Shown here piece after piece: positions 1 through 7,498 of a stretch of 10,465 nt of DNA. Under the pieces are notes generated by a model. It made no database searches. It worked only from the letters and a program-made list of their open reading frames with translations, and was not told where the DNA came from. A program made the position numbers and the translations under genes. The stretch lies in contig JAAZAI010000199.1 of the NCBI GenBank assembly GCA_012514445.1, forward strand, positions 1 through 10,465, read 5' to 3'. Positions within the stretch are counted from its first letter, which is position 1; the number at the start of each line of letters is the position of its first letter. The stretch is from Lentisphaerota bacterium (GTDB lineage Bacteria > Verrucomicrobiota > Kiritimatiellia > RFP12 > UBA3636).

Positions 1-86
1 AGAGGAGATCGGTCTTCTTTTTGATCAATGCCTTCTCATTCTATCTCGCGACAAAGTTTGCGACAAAGATTCCCACACCCACACAC
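1..86. other. Non-coding left flank with short direct repeat
   Basis: This is the stretch downstream of the restriction-modification gene. I see no gene in it. It holds a 9-base direct repeat, GCGACAAAG, at 48-56 and 60-68, with a 12-base period. I found no convincing hairpin plus T-run that would act as a terminator for the leftward gene. The window edge may cut off the relevant signal. Confidence 0.4.
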
Positions 87-2870
87 TCACATAATCTTCA
101 CGGTGGCCGCGTAGAGCGCGAAGAGATGCGCGACGCGGTCGGCGTCGGTGGCGAAAACGCGGCCGTAGAGCTTGTCGACCAGGGCGTCGAGCCTGGCGTG
201 CGCCTTCGACAGCTCCGGCGGCATCGTCAAGGGGTCGTACAAGTCGGCCAAGGTGCTCTCGGCGTAGCGCGCCCGCGCGTCCAACACCGCCTGCGCCGCC
301 TGCGTCACCGCCGCCGTCCGCGCCTCGTCCGCCTCCGGCCAAATGAAATTGTTGTAGACGATGTCCTTCGAATACCGGTAGCGCATCTCCAGCCGCCCGC
401 ACACCGCCCGCATCCACGCCATGTGCATCCGAGATTCCAACACGCCAAAATGATAAAGCGTGGCGTCGGGAATCATCAGCGCAAGGTTGGTGCAAATGGT
501 GTTCTTGTCCATGAAACCCATGGGGACGTATTCGCGCCGCTCCGAACTCACGCTGGGAACAAGGATGTAGCTCGTTTCCGGCTGACGAATTTCGCCAAAC
601 AAATAAGGCGTGGCCGCAAGTTTTCGCGTACCTGGGCGGGTGCTTGTCGCACGAGATTCCCGCACCTTTTCGATGGCTTCCCGGATTTCAGGAATCGTGC
701 GGATCATCGCCGGTGAAACGCCTTTGAACCAGAGGCACCAGCGTTCCTTCTTGTTGATGAATTCCTCCGCGCCGAGCAGGGGCTTGAACACCGCTGTCGA
801 TTCCGGGTACTTTGCGCAGAGCGTTTCTTTCGTTTCCGTCGAATAGTTGCTTAGCAGCCCCTTTGCGTCGTTGGGCATGTTGCCGAAAACCATGTCCGGG
901 ACGTCGCAGATCGGCTTCGAACGGCTTTCGACGAACACGTTCGGGGCGTCGACGAGGTAGGCGTTGATGTTGCGCGCGGGGTGCGGGGCACCGCTTTCGT
1001 CGTAGAGGGTCTTGTTTTTCGACGCGGTGTCTTTGACGAGGGCCTGGTTCTTGCAGGAGAATCCGACGATGACGCAGTGGACGGCCGCATTGCCGCTCGC
1101 TTCGTTGCGCCATTTGAACGTGCGGTAGGCGAAGTCGATCACGACGTGGTTTCGCTCCATCAGCGGCTTCCACAGGATCGCCACCTGCTCGCCCTGCGAA
1201 ATGGAGTTCGTCGAGACGAAGGCGCAGCGCGTCGAAGTGCCCTGGATCAGGTCGGTCGCCTTCTTGTACCACGCGGTCACGAAGTCGAGGTTGCCGACGC
1301 CGACGGTGTCGTCGAAAACGGCCAGAACATCCGCCTTCTGTTCGGGCGACATCGTGCGCGCGCCGTTGAACGGCGGGTTGCCGAGGATGTAGGAGAAGGG
1401 GCGCGTTTCCGGGGCGTCGGGGGCGAGGGTCCTCCAGTCGGTCGCGAGGGCGTTGGCGCAGAGGATGCGCGGGGTGTCGCGGATCGGGATGCGGGCGTAG
1501 TTCTGGCCGAATTCGAGCGACGCCTCGCGGTTGCAGAGGTGGTCCACGAGCCAGAGCGACACGCGGGAGATCTCCGCGGGGAAGGGCTCGATCTCGATGC
1601 CGGCGAACTGGTCGACGGTGATGCGCAGGAGCAGGGCGACGTCGAGAACTTGCGACGGGTCATCCTCGCGGAGCGCGCGAAGGAGGCGGAGCTCGAGGCG
1701 GCGCAGCTCGCGGTAGGTGATGATGAGGAAGTTGCCGCAGCCGCAGGCGGGATCCAAGAAAGTGAGGGAGGCGAGCTTGTCGTGGAAGGCGTTGAGCGCG
1801 CGCTTGCGACCGGGGCCGCGCAGCGCGATCGTCTCCTCGAGCTCCTCCTGCAGGTCGTCGAGGAAGAGCGGGCGCAGGAGCTTGAGGATGTTCTCCTCGG
1901 AGGTGTAGTGGGCACCGAGGGCGCGGCGCTCGGCGGGATTCATGACGCCCTGGAACATGGCGCCGAAGATGGCGGGGGAGATCTCCGACCAGTCGAGCTC
2001 CATGCACTTGAGAAGCGACTCGCGCATCTCGCGGGAGAAGGCGGCGACGGGCAGGCGTTCGTGGAAGAGTCCGCCGTTGACGTAGGGGAAGGCGGCGACG
2101 ACGGGGTCGAGGATGGAGAGGCGCTGGGCGGGCGGCGTGTCGAGCACCTCGAAGAAGCCGGCGAGTTTCGTGGCGAGGTCGGAGCCGTCGGAGGCGGTGT
2201 GCTCGCGGATGAAGCCCGTGAACTGGCCGTGTTCGAAGATCTCGGAGTCCTCGGCGAAGAGGCAGAAGAGGAGGCGCACGAGGTAGACCTCGAGCGGGTG
2301 TCCGGCGTAGCCGATGGCCTGGAGCGCGTCGTGGAGCGCGGCCATGCGCTCGGCGGCCTTGCGGTTCACGGGGTTCTGCTCGTGGACGGCCTCGGCGTCG
2401 AGGCCGAGGAACATGCCGAAGAGCTTGACGTACTTGCGCAGGTCGGCGAGCTTGAAGCGGGTGCATTCGCCGCCGCGAACGAGGTCGTGGACGTGGAAGT
2501 TCTGGAAGTCGGAGACGACGATGGCGCGCGGGATCTCGTGGGGTGGCAGCGTCTCGACGTAGGCGCGGGCCTGTTCGAGGGCCTTGTCGAGGTTCTTGCC
2601 CTTCGATTTCATCTCGATGAGGATGCAGCCCTTCCAGAGCAGGTCGATGAAGCCCTGGGAGCCGTCGAGGAGCTTCGTGCGGTGTTCGAAGGTGGCGACC
2701 TGGCGCGTTTCGACGCCGAAGACCTGGAAGAACGCGACGAGGAAGCTCTGCGCCTGCGACTTCTCGTCGTAGGCGAGGCGCCAGTCCTTCGCGAAGCGCG
2801 TCGCGTCCCGGCGGATGTCGTCCCAGCTCTTCCGGTGGCCTGTATCCATGAACGGCGAGCCTATCAGCAT
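87..2870 (-). CDS. MmeI-like single-chain restriction-modification enzyme (type IIL/IIG)
   Basis: This 927-residue protein probably both cuts and methylates DNA, using one shared recognition domain. Near the N-terminus D76, E86 and K88 form D-X9-EXK, the PD-(D/E)XK nuclease signature with the same spacing as in MmeI. A helical linker follows (about 150-315), then methyltransferase motif X (GAHYTSEEN, from 319), motif I (FLDPACGCGNF, 371-381) and the N6-adenine motif IV NPPF (498-501). Residues of about 600-840 should be the target-recognition domain, followed by a helical C-terminal tail. Total length is close to MmeI (about 919 residues), so it looks complete. The start could be M1 or M8 (2849); neither has a strong Shine-Dalgarno. 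No separate restriction, methylase or specificity gene is beside it, as expected for this class. The recognition part has lower GC than the rest. In this family methylation protects one strand only. YeeA-type methylase-only relatives are the main alternative, but the intact nuclease triad argues against that. The target site cannot be read from sequence. Confidence 0.88.
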   Translation of the reverse strand: MLIGSPFMDTGHRKSWDDIRRDATRFAKDWRLAYDEKSQAQSFLVAFFQVFGVETRQVATFEHRTKLLDGSQGFIDLLWKGCILIEMKSKGKNLDKALEQARAYVETLPPHEIPRAIVVSDFQNFHVHDLVRGGECTRFKLADLRKYVKLFGMFLGLDAEAVHEQNPVNRKAAERMAALHDALQAIGYAGHPLEVYLVRLLFCLFAEDSEIFEHGQFTGFIREHTASDGSDLATKLAGFFEVLDTPPAQRLSILDPVVAAFPYVNGGLFHERLPVAAFSREMRESLLKCMELDWSEISPAIFGAMFQGVMNPAERRALGAHYTSEENILKLLRPLFLDDLQEELEETIALRGPGRKRALNAFHDKLASLTFLDPACGCGNFLIITYRELRRLELRLLRALREDDPSQVLDVALLLRITVDQFAGIEIEPFPAEISRVSLWLVDHLCNREASLEFGQNYARIPIRDTPRILCANALATDWRTLAPDAPETRPFSYILGNPPFNGARTMSPEQKADVLAVFDDTVGVGNLDFVTAWYKKATDLIQGTSTRCAFVSTNSISQGEQVAILWKPLMERNHVVIDFAYRTFKWRNEASGNAAVHCVIVGFSCKNQALVKDTASKNKTLYDESGAPHPARNINAYLVDAPNVFVESRSKPICDVPDMVFGNMPNDAKGLLSNYSTETKETLCAKYPESTAVFKPLLGAEEFINKKERWCLWFKGVSPAMIRTIPEIREAIEKVRESRATSTRPGTRKLAATPYLFGEIRQPETSYILVPSVSSERREYVPMGFMDKNTICTNLALMIPDATLYHFGVLESRMHMAWMRAVCGRLEMRYRYSKDIVYNNFIWPEADEARTAAVTQAAQAVLDARARYAESTLADLYDPLTMPPELSKAHARLDALVDKLYGRVFATDADRVAHLFALYAATVKIM

Positions 2871-2881
2871 CGGCGCGGGGT

Positions 2882-2903
2882 TGTCAAGTGCGCAAAACTG
2901 ACA
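2882..2903. promoter_or_regulatory. Imperfect inverted repeat in divergent region (possible operator)
   Basis: TGTCA at 2882-2886 is mirrored by TGACA at 2899-2903. With one bulged base the arms extend to TGTCAAGT and ACTGACA. It lies 12-33 bp upstream of the restriction-modification start, between two divergent genes, where an operator would sit. No regulator gene is adjacent. The arms are short and could be chance. Confidence 0.25.
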
Positions 2904-2943
2904 CCTCTTACGTCGCCCTCGCGAACAAGAAACCGCAATTCGC

Positions 2944-2972
2944 TTCCAAAAACGGCCCGGATGCGGTATGAT
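2944..2972 (+). promoter_or_regulatory. Candidate sigma70-type promoter for ychF operon
   Basis: TATGAT at 2967-2972 matches the -10 consensus at five of six bases. TTCCAA at 2944-2949, 17 bp upstream, is a weak -35 box (three of six). The -10 lies 29 bp before the ychF start codon and upstream of its ribosome binding site, so the spacing is sensible. It would drive ychF and possibly the three co-directional genes that follow. No comparably good promoter was found for the opposite strand. Confidence 0.45.
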
Positions 2973-3001
2973 TCCGGGCTTTGAATCTACCAGGAGACTG
3001 C

Positions 3002-4102
3002 ATGGGACTCAGCATCGGCATCGTGGGCCTTCCCAACGTGGGAAAATCGACGCTTTTCAACGCCTTGACGCGTGCGCAGAACGCCGCGTCGGAAAACTAC
3101 CCGTTTTGCACGATCGAGCCCAACAAGGCCACGGTCCCCGTCCCCGACGAACGCCTCGCCCGCCTCGCCGCGATCGCCAAGCCCGAGCAGATCATCCAGG
3201 CGACGATCGAATTCACCGACATCGCCGGCCTCGTCAAAGGCGCCAGCCGGGGCGAGGGGCTCGGCAACAAGTTCCTCGCCAACATCCGGGAATGCGACGC
3301 GCTGCTCCATGTCGTGCGCTGCTTCCAGGACGCCGACGTCGTGCACGTCGAAGGCTCCGTCGACCCCCTCCGCGACATCGCGATCATCGAGAACGAGCTG
3401 GTCCTTGCCGACATGGAGAGCCTCGAGAAGCGCGTCGAACGCCTCGCCAAGCTCGCCCGCTCCGACAAGGAGGTCCGCAAGGAGCTCGACGCCGTCACCG
3501 CCCTCCAGAAGCACCTCGAGGAGGGGCTCCCCGTGCGCACCTTCCCCGGCCACGACGACGACGCCATCCAGCCGACGCTGCGCGACCTGCGCTTTCTCAC
3601 GGACAAGACCACGATCTTCGTGGCCAACGTGGGCGAGACGGAGGCCGCGGCGGACAACGACGCGACGCGGTCCGTCCGCGACTACGCGGCGCGCCATGGC
3701 GAGACGTGCGTTCGCATCTGCGCCAAGATCGAGGAGGACATGGCGGGGCTCCCCGACGCGGAGCGCGCGGAGTTCCTCTCCTCCTACGGCATCCCCGAGA
3801 GCGGCCTCGACGTGATCGTGCGCGCCGGCTACGGCGCGCTCGGACTCGCCAGCTTCCTGACCGCCGGCCCGAAGGAGGTCCGCGCCTGGACGTTCCGCCG
3901 CGGCTGGAAGGCCCCGAAGGCCGCCAGCGTCATCCACACCGATTTCGAGCGCGGCTTCATCCGCGCCCAGGTCATCGCCTTCGACGACTACGTCCGCCAC
4001 GGCGGCGAGCAGCCCTGCAAGGCGCTCGGCCTCGCGCGGATGGAGGGCAAGGACTACGAAGTCGCCGACGGCGACGTCGTCGAATTCCTCTTCAACGTGT
4101 AG
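3002..4102 (+). CDS. ychF: Redox-responsive ribosome-binding ATPase YchF/OLA1
   Basis: The 366-residue protein matches the usual length of YchF (363 in E. coli), an Obg-family P-loop protein that binds ribosomes and hydrolyses ATP. Visible motifs are the Walker A GLPNVGKS (9-16), the switch-II DIAG (73-76) with Leu77 where classical GTPases have Gln, and NVGE (209-212) in place of the guanine-specifying NKxD. That last change is what gives this family ATP preference. The C-terminal TGS domain runs from about residue 282 to the end ([25 protein letters not shown]). The ATG at 3002 is chosen because AGGAG at 2992-2996 sits five bases before it and the family begins [16 protein letters not shown]. 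An upstream in-frame TTG at 2981 would add seven unrelated residues and pass through the ribosome binding site. It is a conserved housekeeping gene and the first of a likely four-gene run. Confidence 0.97.
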   Translation: MGLSIGIVGLPNVGKSTLFNALTRAQNAASENYPFCTIEPNKATVPVPDERLARLAAIAKPEQIIQATIEFTDIAGLVKGASRGEGLGNKFLANIRECDALLHVVRCFQDADVVHVEGSVDPLRDIAIIENELVLADMESLEKRVERLAKLARSDKEVRKELDAVTALQKHLEEGLPVRTFPGHDDDAIQPTLRDLRFLTDKTTIFVANVGETEAAADNDATRSVRDYAARHGETCVRICAKIEEDMAGLPDAERAEFLSSYGIPESGLDVIVRAGYGALGLASFLTAGPKEVRAWTFRRGWKAPKAASVIHTDFERGFIRAQVIAFDDYVRHGGEQPCKALGLARMEGKDYEVADGDVVEFLFNV

Positions 4103-4132
4103 CGACTGCCGAACCCAGGGAGACACCCGACC

Positions 4133-6379
4133 GTGAAATCCATCGCCACGCCCCGCCGCGCCGCCGCCGCGCTCGCGCTCCTCTGCTGCCTGCTGCTCGC
4201 CTCCGGCGGTGCCGCGGCGCAGACGGCCAGCCGCCACCCCTCCTTCGCCAAGGGACTGGGCGAGGGCGACGAGAAGACCTACATCGTGGCCGACCGCGCC
4301 GAATACGAGCTCGAGTCCGGCTGGGTCACCTTCTCCGGAAACGTGGCCATCAAGTACAAGGGCCTCGAGCTGCGCTCCGACCACATCCGCTACAACCAGA
4401 AGACCGGCGACGCGCAGGCCGCGGGGAAGGTCGTGCTCGCAGGCCGCGACGGCAGCGTCTGGCAGGGCGAGAAACTCGACATCAACCTCAAGGACGAGGC
4501 CGGCAAGGCCAGCAAGATCGACATCTACGCCAAGCCCTTCCGCGTCCTCGCCGACCAGGGCACCCTCTCCGCCGACAAGACGTACGACATCCGCAACGCC
4601 ACGCTCACCACCTGCACCAACGACACGCACGCCTTCCACTACATGCTCCACACGCGCCGCGTACGCCTGCGCGGCGACCGGGACGTCACCGCCTGGGGCG
4701 CCGTGCCCCACCTCTTCGGCGTGCCCTTCTTCTACTTCCCCTGGTACTGGAAGGACCTCGACACGCACTACGGCTTCCGCTTCGAACCCGGCTACCGCAG
4801 CTCCTGGGGCCCCTATCTGCTCAGCTCCTACAAGATGCCCCTCTACCGGGACAAGGCGATCGGCGCCTACTTCGACGCGAAGACCAGCGTCGACTACCGC
4901 GTGGACCGCGGCTTCGCCTATGGCGAGCGCCTCGGCTGGGGCCTCGGGGACGAAGCCGCCGGCTACTTCTCCGCCTACTACGCCGACGACGAGGAGCCCC
5001 CCGTCGGCATCGAGGACCCCGAACGCTACCGCCTGCGCCTCAACCACGCCTGGAACCTCTCGGGCCGCGACCAGCTCCTGCTCAACGCGCTCTACGTCAG
5101 CGACGATCTGTTCATGGAGAACTTCTTCCGCGACGAGTACCGCGAGATGAACCAGCCGGACAACTACCTCGCCTACACCCATCTGGGCGACAGCTACAGC
5201 GCCGGCGTGCTCGGCCGCGTCCGCCTCAACGACTTCTACACTCAGGTCGAGCGCCTCCCCGAGGCGTGGTTCAACCTCAACTCGACCGAGATCGGCGAAA
5301 CCGGCGTCTACTTCGAAAACAGCACCAAGGCCTCCTACCTCAACAAGGAGTTCGACGAGCGGTACGACCCCCTGCCCGAATCCTACGACGTCTTCCGCTT
5401 CGATTCGGACAGCCAGGCCACGCTGCCGCTGAAGTTCTTCGGCTTCCTCAACGTCATCCCCCGCGCCGGCTACCGCGCCACCTACTACTCCAAGACCCTC
5501 GACAGCGTCCTCGTCGCCTCCACGGTCGAGACCGTCGCCACCAACGAATACGGCGACGTCGAGTACTTCACGCAGACCGGCGCCAACCGCGAAAGCCACG
5601 AGGCAGACGCCGACCTGCGTTCCCTCTTCGAACTCGGGACCGAGGTCTCGCTCAAATCCTACGGCCTCTGGCAGGACACCCCCGGCAACATCTGGCGGCA
5701 CGTCGTCGAACCCTACGCGGACTACACCTACATCCCCGAACCCAACCTCCTCCCCGAGCAGCTCTACCAGTTCGACGAGGTGGACGAACTCGACAAGACG
5801 CATAGCGTCCGGCTCGGCCTGCGCAACCGCTGGCAGGTCAAGCCCCGCGGCGGCATCAAGACCCACGAACGCGTCTACGTGGACTTCTTCGCCGACGTCA
5901 ACCTCGAGCCCGAGGAAGGCGAAGACAACATCGAGTCCTACAACCTCGATTCCCGCTACACCCCCAACAACTGGCTGCGCTTCGATTTGGAAGGCCGCTA
6001 CCTCGTCGCCGAAGAGCAAATCGACACGGCCGCCGTGCGCCTGACCACCTGGCACCAGGTCTTCTCCTCCGACCTCGAGTTCCGCTACCGGGCCGACGAC
6101 AGCAGCCTGCTGCTCGCCAACCTCACTTGGCACTTCAACAACGCCTGGAGCGTCAACGCCTACGAGCGCTACGAGTTCGAAACCTCGCAGGTCGAGGAGA
6201 TCGGCTCCTGGATCGAGCGGCGCTGGGACTGCATCGCCTGCCGCCTCTACCTCTCCGTCGAACCCGGCTACGACACGCTCAGCGACGGCTCCAAGGAGGA
6301 GGACGACGTCAAAGTCTCCTTCCTCTTCTGGCTGACCGACTTCACCCCGGCGAACATCCGCGAGGACGGTTCGCGCTAA
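4133..6379 (+). CDS. lptD: LPS-assembly outer membrane protein LptD
   Basis: LptD is the outer-membrane beta-barrel that, with the lipoprotein LptE, inserts lipopolysaccharide into the outer leaflet. This 748-residue protein has an N-terminal signal peptide (Arg-rich n-region, Leu/Ala core, likely cut after AAA at 27-29). It then has an OstA/LptA-like periplasmic beta-jellyroll (about 48-190; YIVADRAEYEL, FSGNV, and LRSDHIRYN) and a long aromatic-rich barrel (about 195-740). The start is GTG with AGGGAG ten bases upstream, 30 bp after ychF. The length is near the E. coli protein (784). After the signal peptide only three cysteines remain: C161, in the position expected of the second N-terminal Cys of E. 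coli, and C700/C703 near the end, where E. coli has an adjacent Cys pair. No lptE, lptA or surA is visible beside it. The domain order and the C-terminal cysteines make other porins unlikely. Confidence 0.93.
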   Translation: MKSIATPRRAAAALALLCCLLLASGGAAAQTASRHPSFAKGLGEGDEKTYIVADRAEYELESGWVTFSGNVAIKYKGLELRSDHIRYNQKTGDAQAAGKVVLAGRDGSVWQGEKLDINLKDEAGKASKIDIYAKPFRVLADQGTLSADKTYDIRNATLTTCTNDTHAFHYMLHTRRVRLRGDRDVTAWGAVPHLFGVPFFYFPWYWKDLDTHYGFRFEPGYRSSWGPYLLSSYKMPLYRDKAIGAYFDAKTSVDYRVDRGFAYGERLGWGLGDEAAGYFSAYYADDEEPPVGIEDPERYRLRLNHAWNLSGRDQLLLNALYVSDDLFMENFFRDEYREMNQPDNYLAYTHLGDSYSAGVLGRVRLNDFYTQVERLPEAWFNLNSTEIGETGVYFENSTKASYLNKEFDERYDPLPESYDVFRFDSDSQATLPLKFFGFLNVIPRAGYRATYYSKTLDSVLVASTVETVATNEYGDVEYFTQTGANRESHEADADLRSLFELGTEVSLKSYGLWQDTPGNIWRHVVEPYADYTYIPEPNLLPEQLYQFDEVDELDKTHSVRLGLRNRWQVKPRGGIKTHERVYVDFFADVNLEPEEGEDNIESYNLDSRYTPNNWLRFDLEGRYLVAEEQIDTAAVRLTTWHQVFSSDLEFRYRADDSSLLLANLTWHFNNAWSVNAYERYEFETSQVEEIGSWIERRWDCIACRLYLSVEPGYDTLSDGSKEEDDVKVSFLFWLTDFTPANIREDGSR

Positions 6380-6431
6380 ACCCTCTCCCCCCCTTGCACG
6401 ACGCCATCGAAAACAAAAGGACCACGAAAAC

Positions 6432-7475
6432 ATGACCCTTCGCGATCTGATCACCGCCTGCGCCTCCATCGCCTCCATCGCCTCCGTCGCCCTCGGAGCC
6501 TCCTGGGAGGATCCCGCCCCCGCGCCCGTCGGCACCCGCCCCGCCTACAGCCAGCCCCGGCCCGCGCGCCAGCCCGCCTACCAGACGCCGCGCGCCCCGC
6601 GCTACGACGAGCCGGCGGAAACGCCCCGCAAGGAATACGTCGTCTCCGGCGAAACCGAGGATGGCGAATTCTACGAGCTCGACCTCTATTCCCAGCACCT
6701 CGACGCCGACGTGCGCAACCTCTACACCCTCGGCGCCACCTACGTCTCCGAAACCGAGTTCGGCCCCTACGGCGCCACCGACATGGCCGAGGTCGACCTC
6801 GAGTTCCGGCTCTTCCGATTCGACGAGTTCCTCTGGGGCTCGTTCGACGCCTGGGTCGACGCCCACGCCATTGGCTTCATCGAGAACCCCGACATGGACG
6901 CCCTCCCCGACGCCGTCGTCGACGCCGCGCTCGACATCGGCCAGCACTGGCGCTTCGTCAACGGCTGGTCCACCGAAGTCCGCGCCGCGCCCGGCATCTA
7001 CTCCGACGTCGCCGACCCCGCCTTCGGCGTCCCCGTCACACTCAACTTCTACTTCGCCGTCAACCCCGACCTGAGCCTCAAGCTCGGCGGCACCTTCCGC
7101 CCTGGCTGGGACATCCCCGTCATCCCCAACGTCGGCATCGCCTGGCAGCCCGCCGACGTCCTTCGCATCGAGGCCATGCTCCCGAAGAGCGCGATCACCC
7201 TCTTCCCCGGCCACATCGTCTCCCTCTTCGGCACGTTCGAGTGGCGCAACGTCACCTACGCCCTCGCCGACGATCCCGGCACGCCCGAGGACATGACGCT
7301 CGACGACATGTTCGTCACCGCTGGCGCCGCCCTCTGCCCGTTCGGCGACTACCGCATCGTCGGCGAATACGGCGTCTTCCTGCAGCGCGAGCTCTCCGCC
7401 GACGTCAAGGACGACACGTCGATCGACCTCTCCAAGGAGTCCTTCATCCGCATCATGCTCAAGGGCGCGTTCTAA
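6432..7475 (+). CDS. Secreted protein, probable outer-membrane beta-barrel (DUF6268-like)
   Basis: I do not recognise a characterised function. The 347-residue product begins with a signal peptide (about 1-23, LGASW at the cleavage region). A Pro/Ala/Arg-rich, probably disordered segment follows (about 26-68). From about 80 on there are alternating hydrophobic/polar strands separated by acidic turns, and the last residues are SFIRIMLKGAF. A terminal Phe in an amphipathic strand is the typical recognition signal for the BAM outer-membrane insertion machinery. The pattern around 225-255 (DIPVIPNVGIAWQPADVLRI, then EAMLPKSAI) resembles DUF6268 outer-membrane proteins of planctomycetes and verrucomicrobia, recalled from memory and not searched. 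The gene lies 52 bp after lptD on the same strand, with a short AAAGG box (6416-6420) before the ATG, so it is probably co-transcribed with lptD. A role in the envelope is inference from the signal peptide, the final strand and this context. Confidence 0.72.
   Translation: MTLRDLITACASIASIASVALGASWEDPAPAPVGTRPAYSQPRPARQPAYQTPRAPRYDEPAETPRKEYVVSGETEDGEFYELDLYSQHLDADVRNLYTLGATYVSETEFGPYGATDMAEVDLEFRLFRFDEFLWGSFDAWVDAHAIGFIENPDMDALPDAVVDAALDIGQHWRFVNGWSTEVRAAPGIYSDVADPAFGVPVTLNFYFAVNPDLSLKLGGTFRPGWDIPVIPNVGIAWQPADVLRIEAMLPKSAITLFPGHIVSLFGTFEWRNVTYALADDPGTPEDMTLDDMFVTAGAALCPFGDYRIVGEYGVFLQRELSADVKDDTSIDLSKESFIRIMLKGAF
6462..6488 (+). repeat. Triple 9-bp tandem repeat inside signal-peptide coding region
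   Basis: GCCTCCATC occurs at 6462-6470 and 6471-6479 and as GCCTCCGTC at 6480-6488. It encodes ASI-ASI-ASV in the hydrophobic core of the signal peptide of the beta-barrel-like protein. Because the unit is nine bases, gain or loss of a copy keeps the frame and only lengthens or shortens the hydrophobic core. Confidence 0.8.
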
Positions 7476-7498
7476 TCCGCGCCACGGGAACCCGGGCC

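Noticed and set aside
981..2984. A 667-residue plus-strand frame opposite the restriction enzyme
   Set aside because: It is an antisense shadow: Glu/Val/Gly-rich low-complexity translation, while the minus strand has clear nuclease and methyltransferase motifs.
2981..3001. Upstream TTG as the start of ychF
   Set aside because: It would add seven residues absent from the family and would run through the AGGAG ribosome site serving the ATG at 3002.
2968..5805. A 945-residue plus-strand frame overlapping ychF and lptD
   Set aside because: It is an Arg/Pro/His-rich out-of-frame shadow crossing two real genes, with no motifs or start signal.
2987..6535. A 1182-residue open frame on the minus strand opposite ychF and lptD
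   Set aside because: It is the antisense shadow of two well-recognised genes; GC-rich codon use removes stops. Its translation is Val/Gly/Glu/Ala-rich with no recognisable domain.
7241..7498. N-terminal extension of the EboE-like protein by 86 residues
   Set aside because: The extension overlaps the end of the preceding gene in another frame, is Arg/His-rich, and the family begins at MLAYCMNVHPGES.
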